In this document: piece after piece, positions 1 through 8,005 of the stretch
How positions within the stretch are numbered: position 1 is the first letter of the stretch
Layout: the number at the start of each line of letters is the position of its first letter
From: Thiodiazotropha sp040507035
GTDB lineage: Bacteria; Pseudomonadota; Gammaproteobacteria; Chromatiales; Chromatiaceae
Direction of reading: 5' to 3'
Assembly (NCBI GenBank): GCA_040507035.1
Contig: JBEVVR010000015.1
Coordinates: 186,001 to 250,000 of the forward strand
Length of the DNA: 64,000 bases
Translations under genes and position numbers: made by a program
Notes under the pieces: generated by a model
What the model was told of the DNA's origin: nothing
The model's input: the letters and a program-made list of their open reading frames with translations, nothing else
Database searches by the model: none

Positions 1-1
1 G

Positions 2-130
2 CCCCGGCTCGATCTGGTCCCGGCGTTCCATAAATTGGCACTGGGCAAGCTGACGCCGAGGCACTCCATCGGCATTATCGACAACGCGAAGGATCAGATA
101 CGGGAGTTGCGGGAGTTGTTGGCGATCTAA
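2..130 (+). CDS. C-terminal fragment of an unrecognised protein
   Basis: An open frame enters from the left edge and ends at TAA 128-130, giving about 42 residues ending ...RELRELLAI. It has the base composition of the neighbouring coding DNA and no stop in this frame, so it is probably the 3' end of a real gene whose body lies outside the window. No family motif is visible in the remaining piece and I assign no function. The next gene (ispD) is convergent, so the two genes end tail to tail across about 218 bp of repeat-bearing spacer. Confidence 0.55.
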   Translation, partial: PRLDLVPAFHKLALGKLTPRHSIGIIDNAKDQIRELRELLAI

Positions 131-183
131 AGATGAAGAAGAGGGTCCGCAAATGAACGCTAATAAACGCAAATATTATTTTT

Positions 184-203
184 TCCCACGCTCCAGCGTG
201 GGA
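184..203. repeat. GC-rich hairpin CCCACGCT/AGCGTGGG
   Basis: TCCCACGCTCCAGCGTGGGA is a near-perfect palindrome with 9-bp arms and a 2-nt centre. It lies between the two convergent genes at the left end and follows a T-rich stretch (178-184). It could act as a bidirectional terminator or be a copy of a dispersed intergenic repeat. Only one copy is in this window. Confidence 0.5.
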
Positions 204-256
204 TTGCATACAACCAGTCCTTAAACCAGCTTCACGAAAACGAGATCAGAGTGCAC

Positions 257-278
257 GGTGCGGCAAACCGCACCCTAC
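257..278 (-). repeat. REP-like element, copy A (GTAG plus hairpin)
   Basis: Read on the minus strand this is GTAG followed by a hairpin with arms GGTGCGG and CCGCACC. It matches the elements at 34949-35004 and 48411-48526 apart from loop bases. A GTAG tetranucleotide before a GC-rich palindrome is the known architecture of REP sequences mobilised by RAYT transposases. No RAYT gene is in the window. Confidence 0.65.
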
Positions 279-348
279 TTATCCTGTAGGTAAAAGAATG
301 GTACTTGAACCTTCTTTATTTGCATTGATTTGCGATAAAGGTTTTAAA

Positions 349-1050
349 TCATTCGCAACGGGAAAGATAATCCGCAGCCAACTGCAGATCCTCCGGACGG
401 GTGATTTTGATATTGCTCGCATCCCCTTCAACCATCAGAGGACGATGACCAGCCAGTTCCATGGCACTGGCGTCATCGGTCACCATTGCGCCATTCCCAA
501 TGGCACGCTCAAGGGCCTGGTATAGAGGACCAAGACGAAACATCTGCGGGGTCAGGGCATGCCAGAGACCTTCCCGTGAGACGGTGCGCTCTACACTGCC
601 TTCATTGTCGACAGCTTTCAGAGTATCGCGAACCGGCACACCAAGCAGGCCACCAACGGGATGATCCATCAGTGTTTCGATTAAACGATCAAGATCGCTA
701 CGGGAGAGACAGGGGCGTGCCGCATCATGGACCAGCACCCAATCCTCGTCGGCGGCCTGCTGTTTCAAGGCACCCAGGGCGTTTAGCACTGAATGGCAGC
801 GCTCCTCTCCGCCCTCGACCCTGACGATTCTCGTATCTTCGGCGAAGTCGCACGCCTGCCACAGCTCATCATCAGAAGAGAGCGCCAGGTAAACGCCCTC
901 AATGTTGGGATGGCTGAGCAGCCTATCCAGGGTATGGTCGATGACCCGCCTTCCCGCCAGATCCAAATACTGTTTGGGGATCATGGCACCCATGCGTTGT
1001 CCCACACCGGCAGCGGGAACCACGCCCCAACATCGTACCCTGCTACTCAT
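349..1050 (-). CDS. ispD: 2-C-methyl-D-erythritol 4-phosphate cytidylyltransferase IspD
   Basis: IspD transfers CMP from CTP to methylerythritol 4-phosphate in the cytosolic MEP isoprenoid pathway. The N-terminus carries the nucleotide-binding signature VVPAAGVGQRMG followed by PKQYLDL, and the later VHDAARP segment and C-terminal ITRPEDL are also typical. Length is about 233 residues, as expected. I chose ATG 1050, preceded by AGAGAGGGG; an in-frame ATG at 1062 would add four residues. It overlaps the 3' end of ftsB by 8 bp, so translation is probably coupled. ispF, which often follows ispD, is not downstream here. Confidence 0.95.
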   Translation of the reverse strand: MSSRVRCWGVVPAAGVGQRMGAMIPKQYLDLAGRRVIDHTLDRLLSHPNIEGVYLALSSDDELWQACDFAEDTRIVRVEGGEERCHSVLNALGALKQQAADEDWVLVHDAARPCLSRSDLDRLIETLMDHPVGGLLGVPVRDTLKAVDNEGSVERTVSREGLWHALTPQMFRLGPLYQALERAIGNGAMVTDDASAMELAGHRPLMVEGDASNIKITRPEDLQLAADYLSRCE

Positions 1051-1336
1051 CCCCTCTCTCATCGCTTGGCGCGATGACCTGATAGAAGGTCTCCCCCTCC
1101 TTGATCATGCCAAGTTCGCTGCGGGCACGCTCTTCAATGGCAGTCTGGCCGCTGCGCAGGTCTTCCACCTCAGCCTGCAGGGCACTATTGCGTTCCCGCA
1201 GGCCTACCAGCTCCTGTTGCAGATCGCTGATCTCCTGCTTGAGATTGCTGACCTCCGCCAGGCTCCCCTGGCCCACCCAGAGTCGGTACTGCAGAAAGAG
1301 CAGCAGTCCGACCAGGATGGCGATCACCAGACGCAC
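1043..1336 (-). CDS. ftsB: Cell division protein FtsB
   Basis: FtsB is a bitopic divisome protein that works with FtsL and FtsQ in septal peptidoglycan synthesis. The 97-residue product begins with a short cytoplasmic start and a membrane segment at about residues 3-20, then a heptad-like coiled coil (about 28-65), and a conserved tail with the ARSELGMIKEGE motif typical of FtsB. It lies 10 bp after eno and overlaps ispD, the eno-ftsB-ispD order seen in many gammaproteobacteria. Confidence 0.94.
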   Translation of the reverse strand: MRLVIAILVGLLLFLQYRLWVGQGSLAEVSNLKQEISDLQQELVGLRERNSALQAEVEDLRSGQTAIEERARSELGMIKEGETFYQVIAPSDERGDE

Positions 1337-1346
1337 GGCTTGGAGG

Positions 1347-2630
1347 TCAGTCGACAGCTACGGGAAACGCGTCCTTTCCCGCGTAGACCGCATCGGCACC
1401 CAATTGGTCCTCGATGCGCATCAGCTGGTTGTACTTGGCAACGCGATCGGAACGGGAGAGGGAGCCGGTCTTGATCTGGCCGGTACCCGTCGCCACCACC
1501 AGATCGGCGATGGTGGTATCCTCGGTCTCCCCAGAGCGATGGGAGACCACCGCGCTATAACCTGCATTGGCCGCCATTTCGATTGCCGCCAGGGTCTCGG
1601 TCAAAGTACCTATCTGGTTGACCTTGATGAGGATGGAGTTGGCGATCTTCTCATCGATACCACGCTGGAGGATCTTGGTATTGGTGACAAACAGGTCGTC
1701 ACCCACCAGCTGTACCCGTTCGCCCAGCTTTTCGGTCAACAGCTTCCAGCCATCCCAGTCGCCCTCATCCATACCGTCCTCGATGGTGATGATCGGGTAT
1801 TGGTCTACCCAGGCGGCGAGATAGTCGGTGAATTCGGCAGCGGTGAACTTGCGTCCCTCGGAGGCGAGATTGTAGACCCCGTCCTCATAGAATTCGGAGC
1901 TGGCCACATCGAGACCCAGGTAGATATCCTTACCGGCGCTGAATCCGGCGTTGCCGATCGCCTCCAGAATCACCTCGATCGCCGCCTCGTTGGAGGGCAG
2001 GTTGGGGGCGAAGCCACCCTCGTCACCCACCGCGGTCGCCATCCCGCGCTTCTTCAGCACGCTCTGCAGGGCATGGAAGACCTCGGCGCCGTAGCGTACC
2101 GCCTCACGAATCGATCCCGCGCCCACCGGCAGGATCATGAACTCCTGCAGATCGACACTGTTGTCCGCATGGGCACCGCCATTGATGATATTCATCATCG
2201 GTACGGGGAGCCGGTAGGGTCCCGAGGCCAAGGATCGATAGAGGGGCAAGGCCAGCTCCTGGGCGGCGCCGTGGGCCACCGCAAGGGAGACCCCAAGCAG
2301 TGCATTGGCACCCAACTTGGATTTGTTCTCGGTGCCATCCAGATCGAGCATACATTGATCGACCCCGGCCTGATCGGTCACCTCTCTCCCCATCAACGCC
2401 TCTCTGATGGGGCCGTTTATATGGGATACCGCCCGCAACACGCCTTTCCCCAGATAGCGGCTCTTGTCACCATCACGCAGCTCCAGGGCCTCCCTGGATC
2501 CGGTCGAGGCACCGGAAGGCACCAAGGCGCGACCGATGGCGCCGTCCGCGGTGATAACGTCCGCTTCGATGGTGGGATTGCCCCGTGAATCGAGGATCTC
2601 GCGTCCACGAACATCAACAATTTCAGACAT
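1347..2630 (-). CDS. eno: Enolase
   Basis: Enolase interconverts 2-phosphoglycerate and phosphoenolpyruvate in glycolysis and gluconeogenesis. The 427-residue protein starts with VRGREILDSRGNPT, keeps the GASTG loop, the NIINGGAHADN segment, the Mg-binding region near IEDGMDEGDW and QLVGDDLFVTN, and the SHRSGETEDT signature near the C-terminus. Length and motifs match bacterial enolases throughout. It is separated from kdsA by 95 bp, so it may have its own promoter while sharing the pyrG-kdsA transcript. Confidence 0.98.
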   Translation of the reverse strand: MSEIVDVRGREILDSRGNPTIEADVITADGAIGRALVPSGASTGSREALELRDGDKSRYLGKGVLRAVSHINGPIREALMGREVTDQAGVDQCMLDLDGTENKSKLGANALLGVSLAVAHGAAQELALPLYRSLASGPYRLPVPMMNIINGGAHADNSVDLQEFMILPVGAGSIREAVRYGAEVFHALQSVLKKRGMATAVGDEGGFAPNLPSNEAAIEVILEAIGNAGFSAGKDIYLGLDVASSEFYEDGVYNLASEGRKFTAAEFTDYLAAWVDQYPIITIEDGMDEGDWDGWKLLTEKLGERVQLVGDDLFVTNTKILQRGIDEKIANSILIKVNQIGTLTETLAAIEMAANAGYSAVVSHRSGETEDTTIADLVVATGTGQIKTGSLSRSDRVAKYNQLMRIEDQLGADAVYAGKDAFPVAVD

Positions 2631-2725
2631 GTTGTCTCCGTATTCTTGTCACTTTACTTATGAAAATTCAGTTGGGAGGTATCAGTTAACCAAGATGGTG
2701 TTACAGCATGGTGTAACCAGTCTAT

Positions 2726-3559
2726 TTAAAGTGACATCTCGGCCAAGCGTTTCCCTTTTACCAGTTGATCGATCTCCATCAAGGTTTCGAGCAATTCCCT
2801 CATTCTGGACAATGGCCAGGCATTGGGACCATCACTCAGTGCCCGTTCCGGCTGTGGATGGGTCTCCATGAAGAGACCCGACACGCCAACCGCAACCGCC
2901 GCCCGCGCCAGCACCGGCACGAATTCACTCTGCCCTCCCGAACTGGCGCCCTGACCACCCGGTAACTGTACAGAATGGGTGGCGTCAAAGACTACCGGAC
3001 ATCCGGTATCGCGCATTACCGCCAGGGAGCGCATATCGGAAACAAGATTATTGTAGCCGAAGGAGACGCCCCGCTCACACACCATGATCTGTTCATTACC
3101 CGTGGCCATTGCCTTGTCGACCACATGGGCCATGTCCCAGGGGGCGAGGAACTGCCCTTTTTTGATATTCACCGGCAGGCCCTGGCGAGCAACACTCTGA
3201 ATAAAGTTGGTCTGACGACAGAGGAACGCCGGTGTCTGCAGCACATCCACCACCGATGCAACCTCTAACAACGGGGTATCTTCATGCACATCGGTCAACA
3301 CCGGCACCCCGATGGACGTCTTGACCTGCTCCAGTACATGCAATCCCTGCTCCACACCCGGCCCGCGAAAACTCGCGACTGATGAACGATTCGCCTTATC
3401 GAAGGAGGATTTGTAGATAAACGGGACACCGAGCTCCTGGGTCAGCGCCTTCAATTCACCAGCGGTATCCAAGGCCAACTGCTCACTCTCGATGACACAA
3501 GGGCCGGCAATCAGAAAAAACGGCCGGTCCAAACCGACCTCGAAGCCGCAAAGCTTCAT
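2726..3559 (-). CDS. kdsA: 3-deoxy-8-phosphooctulonate synthase KdsA
   Basis: KdsA condenses phosphoenolpyruvate with arabinose 5-phosphate to make Kdo-8-phosphate for lipopolysaccharide. The 277-residue product has the IAGPCVIES motif near the N-terminus, FIYKSSFDKANRSS, the VPVLTDVHE strand and the FDATHSVQLPG segment. All are characteristic of the non-metal or metal KDO8P synthase fold. Its ATG overlaps the pyrG stop in an ATGA arrangement, implying translational coupling. Confidence 0.97.
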   Translation of the reverse strand: MKLCGFEVGLDRPFFLIAGPCVIESEQLALDTAGELKALTQELGVPFIYKSSFDKANRSSVASFRGPGVEQGLHVLEQVKTSIGVPVLTDVHEDTPLLEVASVVDVLQTPAFLCRQTNFIQSVARQGLPVNIKKGQFLAPWDMAHVVDKAMATGNEQIMVCERGVSFGYNNLVSDMRSLAVMRDTGCPVVFDATHSVQLPGGQGASSGGQSEFVPVLARAAVAVGVSGLFMETHPQPERALSDGPNAWPLSRMRELLETLMEIDQLVKGKRLAEMSL

Positions 3560-5187
3560 GCCTTGCTGTCCCGATGTTTTCTTGCCGCCTCGATAAAACC
3601 GGAAAACAGCGGATGGCCATAACGCGGGGTGGAGGTGAATTCCGGATGGAATTGGCAGGCCACGAACCAGGGATGATCGGGGATCTCCACAATCTCCACC
3701 AGGCGCCCGTCGACCGAACGCCCCGAGACCTTCATCCCCGCGGTGACGATATTGTCGAGATAGCTGTTGTTGAACTCATAGCGGTGTCGGTGACGCTCGG
3801 TGATCACCTCCTCGTCGTAGAGCTGATGGGTCTTGCTGCCGGGCTCGAGACGACACTGCTGCCCACCCAGGCGCATGGTGCCGCCGAGATCGGAATCCTC
3901 ACTGCGCTTCTCGACCTGGCCGTCGGCGTTGAGCCACTCGGTGATCAGACCGATCACCGGGTGTGGGGTGTCACGTTTGAACTCGGTGCTGTGGGCGCCT
4001 TCCAATTGGGCGACATTGCGGGCGAATTCGATCACCGCAACCTGCATGCCGAGACAGATCCCCAGGTAGGGGATACCCTTTTCACGGGCAAAACGCACCG
4101 CCGCGATCTTACCTTCAACCCCGCGATTGCCAAAGCCCCCGGGCACCAGGATGGCATCCATACCCTCGAGGCTTTCCAGACCGCTGCGTTCAAGTTGCTC
4201 CGAATCCACATAGTGGATCTTCACCCGGTTGCCGGTATGCACACCGGCATGCACCAAGGCCTCGGAGAGGGATTTATAGGCCTCCGTCAGGTGGACATAT
4301 TTCCCCACCATGGCAACCTTGACCTCCTCTTCAAGGCTATCAAGGCCATTCAGGAATGCCTCCCATTCGGAAAGATCCGCAGGCGGCAAATCCAGATTGA
4401 AGCGTTGATTGACCAGTTCATCCATCTCCTGGGCGTGCAGCAGTACCGGTATACGATAGATCGAATCGGCGTCTACCGCGGAGATGACCGCCTTTTCCGG
4501 CACATTGGTGAAGAGGGCAATCTTTTTGCGTTCATTCTCGGGCAGGGGCTGCTCCGATCGGCACACCAGGATATCGGGTTGGATACCGATGGAACGCAGC
4601 TCTTTTACCGAGTGTTGTGTCGGTTTGGTCTTTATCTCACCGGAGGCCTTGATGTAGGGCACCAGGGTAAGATGCATGAACATCACCCGTTGCGGACCCA
4701 ATTCCACACCCATCTGACGAATCGCCTCGAGAAAAGGGAGTGACTCGATGTCACCCACCGTGCCACCGATCTCCACCAGGCAGATGTCCTTGTCTCCGGC
4801 ACCCAGCAACACGCTCTCCTTGATCTGATTGGTGATATGGGGAATCACCTGTACCGTACCACCCAGATACTCCCCTTTACGCTCCTTGCGGATCACGCTG
4901 TCATAGATCTGGCCAGTGGTGAAATTGTTGTTGCGGCCCATGGTACTGCGCAGGAAACGCTCGTAATGACCCAGATCGAGGTCGGTCTCTGCCCCATCGT
5001 CGGTAACAAAGACCTCCCCATGCTGGAAGGGACTCATGGTGCCCGGATCCACATTGATATAGGGATCGAGCTTGATCATGGTGACATCGAGGCCGCGGGC
5101 TTCGAGTAGGGCAGCAAGGGATGCAGAGGCGATTCCTTTGCCAAGAGAGGATACAACACCGCCCGTGATAAAAATAAATCTTGTCAT
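3556..5187 (-). CDS. pyrG: CTP synthase
   Basis: CTP synthase aminates UTP to CTP using glutamine-derived ammonia. The N-terminal synthase domain starts with FITGGVVSSLGKGI and carries DPYINVDPGTMSPF and EIGGTVGDIES. The C-terminal glutamine amidotransferase domain has the nucleophile loop LGICLGMQ and the late FHPEFTS. At 543 residues it is full length. It heads the minus-strand run pyrG-kdsA-eno-ftsB-ispD, overlapping kdsA by 4 bp. Its promoter should lie in the 5188-5558 gap. Confidence 0.98.
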   Translation of the reverse strand: MTRFIFITGGVVSSLGKGIASASLAALLEARGLDVTMIKLDPYINVDPGTMSPFQHGEVFVTDDGAETDLDLGHYERFLRSTMGRNNNFTTGQIYDSVIRKERKGEYLGGTVQVIPHITNQIKESVLLGAGDKDICLVEIGGTVGDIESLPFLEAIRQMGVELGPQRVMFMHLTLVPYIKASGEIKTKPTQHSVKELRSIGIQPDILVCRSEQPLPENERKKIALFTNVPEKAVISAVDADSIYRIPVLLHAQEMDELVNQRFNLDLPPADLSEWEAFLNGLDSLEEEVKVAMVGKYVHLTEAYKSLSEALVHAGVHTGNRVKIHYVDSEQLERSGLESLEGMDAILVPGGFGNRGVEGKIAAVRFAREKGIPYLGICLGMQVAVIEFARNVAQLEGAHSTEFKRDTPHPVIGLITEWLNADGQVEKRSEDSDLGGTMRLGGQQCRLEPGSKTHQLYDEEVITERHRHRYEFNNSYLDNIVTAGMKVSGRSVDGRLVEIVEIPDHPWFVACQFHPEFTSTPRYGHPLFSGFIEAARKHRDSKA

Positions 5188-5558
5188 GAAACTTCAAGTA
5201 AGCGCGCTGGATAAGGGAAAACGGACGGGAGTAAACAGTAACAGATTGGACCTCCTCTCTCAATCGAATATAAAAAAAAGTGGTGAGTGGACAAATCGAT
5301 TTCAGACCATCATAGGCAGCGTTTTATTCTTAATACTTAAGGTCTATAATCGATTGGCGATTTCCGCAAAATAACATTCACAGAGGCCAGTTGGCTGTTA
5401 CCCGATTAAGACTAAGCCGAAGTATGAGATGGATGGTGCTTAAGCAGTTCACTCGAGATTTAGTCACCAAGCCTTTACCAGTACGTAACTACCAACTATT
5501 TGTTTTTTCAAAGAAATCTGCAGTTACATAAAAATCAATCATTAAAGAGGAAGAAAGC
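5188..5558. other. Intergenic region between divergent pyrG and sulfur globule-like gene
   Basis: About 370 bp, AT-richer than its flanks, with no convincing gene on either strand. It must hold the promoter for pyrG leftwards and that for the 5559 gene rightwards. Just before the rightward gene is a strong ribosome binding site AGAGGAAG (5547-5554). I could not fix -35/-10 boxes or a named operator with confidence. Confidence 0.5.
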
Positions 5559-5918
5559 ATGACTAAAATTGCTAAAGCCCTGAGCGTCGCTGCTCTCGTA
5601 GCCTTCTCCACAAGCGCTGCTGCATGGTGGGGTGGACCCGGCTGGGGTAACCGCGGCTGGAACAACGATGGCTGGGGTGACGGCTGGGGCGATGGTTCCG
5701 GTGACTTCAGCTTCGGCATGAGTGGCAGCGGACGTGGTTCCGGCTATGGCCGCGGCAATAACTATTATCGTGATCATTATGGTTATGGCCCCTACGGTTA
5801 TGGCGCACCTTACGGCTATGGCGCACCTTATGGCTACGGAGCTCCTGCTCCCTACGGCGCTCCCTATGGTTATCCGGCTCCTGCGGCACCTGCTGCACCC
5901 GCTGCGCCCGCCAAATAA
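5559..5918 (+). CDS. Sulfur globule-like secreted Gly/Tyr-rich protein
   Basis: The 119-residue product has a classic Sec signal peptide (basic start, Ala-rich core, cleavage after STSAAA), then a mature part made almost wholly of Gly, Trp, Tyr, Asn and Asp, a YGYGAPYGYGAP repeat zone, and an Ala/Pro tail. This composition and size resemble the sulfur globule envelope proteins (SgpA/B/C) of Allochromatium. These coat periplasmic elemental sulfur deposits in sulfur oxidisers. There are no cysteines and no catalytic motif, which supports a structural role. It is monocistronic, with a strong ribosome site and a terminator right after it, as expected for an abundant protein. Another Gly/Tyr-rich envelope protein is the alternative. 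Confidence 0.72.
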   Translation: MTKIAKALSVAALVAFSTSAAAWWGGPGWGNRGWNNDGWGDGWGDGSGDFSFGMSGSGRGSGYGRGNNYYRDHYGYGPYGYGAPYGYGAPYGYGAPAPYGAPYGYPAPAAPAAPAAPAK

Positions 5919-5941
5919 ACGACTCAACCGTTTATTTGTAT

Positions 5942-5971
5942 AAAAAGTCGGCCAAATGGCCGGCTTTTTTT
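5942..5971 (+). terminator. Rho-independent terminator of the sulfur globule-like gene
   Basis: A stem of AAGTCGGCC and GGCCGGCTT with an AAAT loop (one G-U pair) is followed by seven T. It begins 24 bp after the stop codon. The A-run before it may let it act on the other strand too. Confidence 0.9.
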
Positions 5972-6011
5972 ATCTAAAAATGATCTATGGTAATAAAAAG
6001 CATAAAATAAC

Positions 6012-6025
6012 TTGATCCTGATCAA
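6012..6025. promoter_or_regulatory. Perfect FNR box upstream of fnr
   Basis: TTGATCCTGATCAA matches the FNR consensus TTGAT-N4-ATCAA at all ten defined positions. It is 67 bp upstream of the fnr start codon, so FNR probably controls its own gene. The recognition helix of the encoded protein has the residues expected to read this site. Confidence 0.85.
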
Positions 6026-6091
6026 GAACTTCTGGAAAAATAGGCACAGAGATATCCTTGACGACAATATACCCCATGCCGGAGCGCATCC

Positions 6092-6850
6092 TTGACTAGC
6101 AGAAAAGTTGTCTCATTCGAAAATATCAAGGTCGCCTGCAAGAACTGCAGCCTTTCAACCCTTTGTCTACCCATGGGCTTGACCCCCGAAGATGTTGAAC
6201 GCCTCGATTCCATCATTAAACGCGGGCGCCCCTATCACCGGGGAGACCACCTCTATCGTGGTGGCGACAAGTTCCATAGCCTACGGGTCATTACCAGTGG
6301 TTCCGTGAAGACCTATTCGCCCAATGAGGATGGCGGCGAGCAGGTCCTGGGGTTTCATCTCCCGGGGGAGCTGATCGGCTTGGACGCCATTCAGGACGAC
6401 AACCATACCTGTTCCGCCATCGCTCTCGAGACCACCGCGGTATGCGAGATCCCTTTCTCGCAACTGGAATCCCTCAGTTCCATCATGCCGAGCCTGCAAC
6501 ATCAGATGTACCGTCTGCTCAGCCGCGAGATAGGACAGGACACGGAGATGCTGACGCTGTTGGGTAAAAAAAGTGCCGAGGAGAGACTCGCCACCTTCCT
6601 GCTCAGCTTTTCGGAGCGTTTCAAGCAACGCGGCTTCTCTGCCAGTGATTTCTTTCTCAGCATGTCACGTCACGAGATCGGCAACTACCTGGGATTGGCG
6701 GTGGAGACGGTAAGCCGGCTGTTCACCCGTTTTCAGGACGAAAACCTGCTGCACGTTGAGAGGAAACACGTACAGCTGTTGGACATACCAAAGCTCTACG
6801 AAATCGTTCAGGGTACGGACAGGGCCAAACCGAGCCAGTCCAGGATCTGA
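6092..6850 (+). CDS. fnr: FNR-type oxygen-sensing transcription regulator
   Basis: FNR is an oxygen-labile [4Fe-4S] regulator of the Crp family that activates anaerobic respiration genes. Cys16, Cys19, Cys25 (CKNCSLSTLC) and Cys118 (TTAVCEIPF) correspond to the four E. coli FNR cluster ligands. Residues about 45-125 form the cyclic-nucleotide-like fold and the C-terminal helix-turn-helix contains VETVSRLFTRFQ, whose E..SR residues read TTGAT half-sites. Length is 252 residues. The start is TTG 6092, because a stop at 6059 closes the frame and no ATG precedes the cysteines. A perfect FNR box lies upstream, and others precede nap and the 10791 gene. Confidence 0.94.
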   Translation: MTSRKVVSFENIKVACKNCSLSTLCLPMGLTPEDVERLDSIIKRGRPYHRGDHLYRGGDKFHSLRVITSGSVKTYSPNEDGGEQVLGFHLPGELIGLDAIQDDNHTCSAIALETTAVCEIPFSQLESLSSIMPSLQHQMYRLLSREIGQDTEMLTLLGKKSAEERLATFLLSFSERFKQRGFSASDFFLSMSRHEIGNYLGLAVETVSRLFTRFQDENLLHVERKHVQLLDIPKLYEIVQGTDRAKPSQSRI

Positions 6851-6857
6851 GACTCAA

Positions 6858-7562
6858 TCAATCCTGCTTTGACCAGACACAGGCCCCGCCCATGGCTTTC
6901 AGCTGTAGCTGATGGATTTCGAGTTCCTGTTGGCTCGCCTGCACCACCTTTAGTTTGGGCCTATTTGTCGGAAGTCGCTGGATACCGCTGACCGAAGCCT
7001 CGCCAAACTCATCGCTCGGGACGCCGTCCAGCACCAAGGAGGCCTGGCCGCCGGTCATCATCAGATAGACATCGGCCAATATCTCCGCATCCAACAGGGC
7101 GCCATGAAGCTCGCGATGGGAGTTGTCGATATCGTAGCGCTTGCAAAGGGCATCGAGACTGTTTCGCTGGCCAGGATGCATCTTCTTCGCCATTATCAGG
7201 GTATCGGTGACGGCACACAGAGAGTTGATCCGTGCCGGGTTCTCCATCAGCCCAAATTCGTGGTCGAGAAACCCCACATCGAAGGGTGCGTTGTGTATGA
7301 TAAGCTCCGATCCGCTTACATAGTCGATGAAGTCCTGGGCCACATCCATGAACCGGGGCTTGTCTTGGAGAAATTCATTGGTGATGCCATGGACCTCGAT
7401 TGCGGCCGCATCGATCTCCCGCTCGGGTTGCAGATATTGATGGAAATTGTTACCGGTGAGTCTGCGATCAACCATCTCCACACAGCCGATTTCGATAATA
7501 CGGTGACCCTGCTCAGGTTCCAGGCCCGTGGTCTCGGTATCGAGGACAATCTGTCGCATCAT
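6858..7562 (-). CDS. dnaQ: DNA polymerase III epsilon subunit (proofreading exonuclease)
   Basis: DnaQ is the 3'-5' proofreading exonuclease of the replicative polymerase. The ExoI motif DTETTG is at the N-terminus, the ExoII segment HNAPFDVGFLDHE lies in the middle and the ExoIII HGALLDAEILADVY closes the DEDDh active site. The C-terminal tail, about 50 residues after the nuclease domain, should bind the alpha subunit. Three start codons stand in a row (TTG 7565, ATG 7562, ATG 7559); ATG 7562 shares its A with the rnhA stop (TGATG), suggesting coupling. Confidence 0.95.
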   Translation of the reverse strand: MMRQIVLDTETTGLEPEQGHRIIEIGCVEMVDRRLTGNNFHQYLQPEREIDAAAIEVHGITNEFLQDKPRFMDVAQDFIDYVSGSELIIHNAPFDVGFLDHEFGLMENPARINSLCAVTDTLIMAKKMHPGQRNSLDALCKRYDIDNSHRELHGALLDAEILADVYLMMTGGQASLVLDGVPSDEFGEASVSGIQRLPTNRPKLKVVQASQQELEIHQLQLKAMGGACVWSKQD

Positions 7563-8005
7563 CAAGTCAATCCTAATTCATCAATACCGCGGTTCGCCAG
7601 CTCATCAGCCCGTTCATTTTCCGCATGGCCGGAGTGACCCTTGACCCAGGCCCACTCCACCCGGTGCTTTTTGACCTCAACATCCAGGAGTTTCCATAGA
7701 TCGGCATTCTTGACCGATTTTTTCGCCGCCGTCTTCCAGCCGTTGCGTTTCCAATTGTGGATCCACTGGGTGATTCCGTTCTTAACATATTGGGAGTCGG
7801 TGGTCACCCTCACCCGGCTGTTACGGGTCAGGCTCTGTAACCCCCTTATCACCGCCATCAGCTCCATGCGATTGTTGGTCGTTTCAGCCTCGCCACCATA
7901 GAGCTGCTTCTGATGTCGTCCATAGCGCATTACCACACCCCACCCCCCGGGACCGGGATTCCCACGGCAGGCGCCATCACTGTAGATTTCCACAAGTTGT
8001 GTCAT
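7562..8005 (-). CDS. rnhA: Ribonuclease HI
   Basis: RNase HI cleaves the RNA strand of RNA-DNA hybrids. The 147-residue protein begins VEIYSDGACRGNPGPGGWG with catalytic Asp10, then ETTNNRMELMAVI with the catalytic Glu, TDSQYVKNGI with the next Asp, and WVKGHSGHAENERADELA with the last His/Asp pair. It overlaps the preceding methyltransferase gene by 4 bp and runs into dnaQ, the same order as in E. coli. Confidence 0.97.
   Translation of the reverse strand: MTQLVEIYSDGACRGNPGPGGWGVVMRYGRHQKQLYGGEAETTNNRMELMAVIRGLQSLTRNSRVRVTTDSQYVKNGITQWIHNWKRNGWKTAAKKSVKNADLWKLLDVEVKKHRVEWAWVKGHSGHAENERADELANRGIDELGLT

Noticed and set aside
1101..2588. Long plus-strand open frame (495 codons) opposite eno
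   Set aside because: It lies wholly antisense to a complete enolase with all motifs; composition is that of a reversed coding strand and there is no ribosome site.
2690..2715. Imperfect hairpin GTTACA/TGTAAC between kdsA and eno
   Set aside because: Stem of six weak pairs without a T-run; not convincing as terminator or operator.
3574..4743. Plus-strand open frame opposite pyrG
   Set aside because: Antisense shadow of CTP synthase with His- and Leu-rich nonsense composition.
5722..5943. Alternative plus-strand frame inside the sulfur globule-like gene
   Set aside because: Internal shifted frame caused by the repetitive GC-rich sequence; the main frame has the signal peptide and ribosome site.
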